Assembly: GCA_947454745.1 (NCBI GenBank)
Contig: CANGMV010000048.1
Span: 1-7,412, forward strand
Length of the DNA stretch: 7,412 nucleotides
DNA from: Bacteroidota bacterium
Lineage (GTDB): Bacteria; Bacteroidota; Bacteroidia; Chitinophagales; Chitinophagaceae
Direction of reading: 5' to 3'
Shown: piece by piece, positions 7,290-7,412 of the stretch
How the letters are laid out: each line of letters opens with the position of its first letter
Numbering within the stretch: position 1 is the stretch's first letter
Made by a program: the position numbers and the translations under genes
The notes under the pieces: generated by a model
What the model was told of the DNA's origin: nothing
The model's input: only the letters and a program-made list of their open reading frames with translations
Databases searched by the model: none

Positions 7290-7412
7290 CTATTGGTACT
7301 TATCATGTAATTTATCGAAGATGTTAAATTTCAAGTCCGCTTCGTCTGATGCTTTTTGATCTTTTCCACGAGCTTTATCACGCTTATAACCATATAATGT
7401 CGCTAAGAAATC
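7290..7412 (-). CDS. Unrecognised protein, C-terminal 40 residues
   Basis: An open minus-strand frame enters from the right edge and ends at TAG (7290-7292). It reads as a highly charged, soluble tail: DFLATLYGYKRDKARGKDQ at the start, then an acidic/basic stretch, then FNIFDKLHDKYQ at the end, probably amphipathic helices. There is no transmembrane segment, signal or motif I can assign to a family. The natural-looking amino acid mix, the stop followed by a hairpin 29 bases later, and the gene direction shared with GH109 support a real gene end. The hairpin suggests it is transcribed separately from GH109. Function unknown. Confidence 0.7.
   Translation of the reverse strand, partial: DFLATLYGYKRDKARGKDQKASDEADLKFNIFDKLHDKYQ

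Noticed and set aside
7286..7300. AGTAC/GTACT inverted repeat over the stop of the right-edge gene
   Set aside because: Only a 5-bp AT-leaning stem with no T-rich tail; the better terminator is the hairpin at 7235-7260.

Overview
The window is about 7.4 kb of AT-rich DNA, read here as chromosomal sequence from a Bacteroidota member, possibly of the Chitinophagaceae type. The phylum call rests on three things. Shine-Dalgarno sequences are almost absent. Several genes are preceded by copies of the Bacteroidota -7 promoter element TAnnTTTG, in one case with a TTTG -33 box at 19 bp. The protein families are also typical of the phylum: Tat-exported GH109, a glycosylasparaginase next to CutC, and a membrane pyrophosphatase. 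The family-level guess is weak. I saw no tRNA, rRNA, CRISPR array, insertion sequence or phage gene.

Layout, left to right. The minus strand starts with the N-terminus of a membrane proton/sodium pyrophosphatase (hppA), cut by the left edge. Next is a complete beta-lactamase-fold serine hydrolase with a lipoprotein-like leader (minus). It is divergent from serA, a complete E. coli-type D-3-phosphoglycerate dehydrogenase with an ACT domain (plus). serA runs tail to tail into cutC (minus), and their stop codons share one CTAG. cutC is the second gene of a tight pair with a Tat-exported N4-(beta-N-acetylglucosaminyl)-L-asparaginase (minus). Divergent from that pair is a NahK-like N-acetylhexosamine 1-kinase (plus). 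It converges on a Tat-exported GH109 glycosidase (minus). The right edge holds the last 40 codons of an unrecognised minus-strand gene followed by a hairpin terminator.

How the genes may work together. The region from about 3538 to 7095 reads as a small amino-sugar salvage locus. GH109 would release N-acetylgalactosamine (or a related sugar) outside the cytoplasm. The glycosylasparaginase would split GlcNAc from asparagine, the last step in N-glycan breakdown. The NahK-like kinase can in principle phosphorylate both GlcNAc and GalNAc at C1 in the cytoplasm. CutC, co-transcribed with the glycosylasparaginase, is the odd member and may have a metabolic rather than a copper role here. No transporter, epimerase or uridylyltransferase is visible, so the pathway is partial within the window. 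The left half (hppA, serine hydrolase, serA) is general housekeeping with no evident link to that theme.
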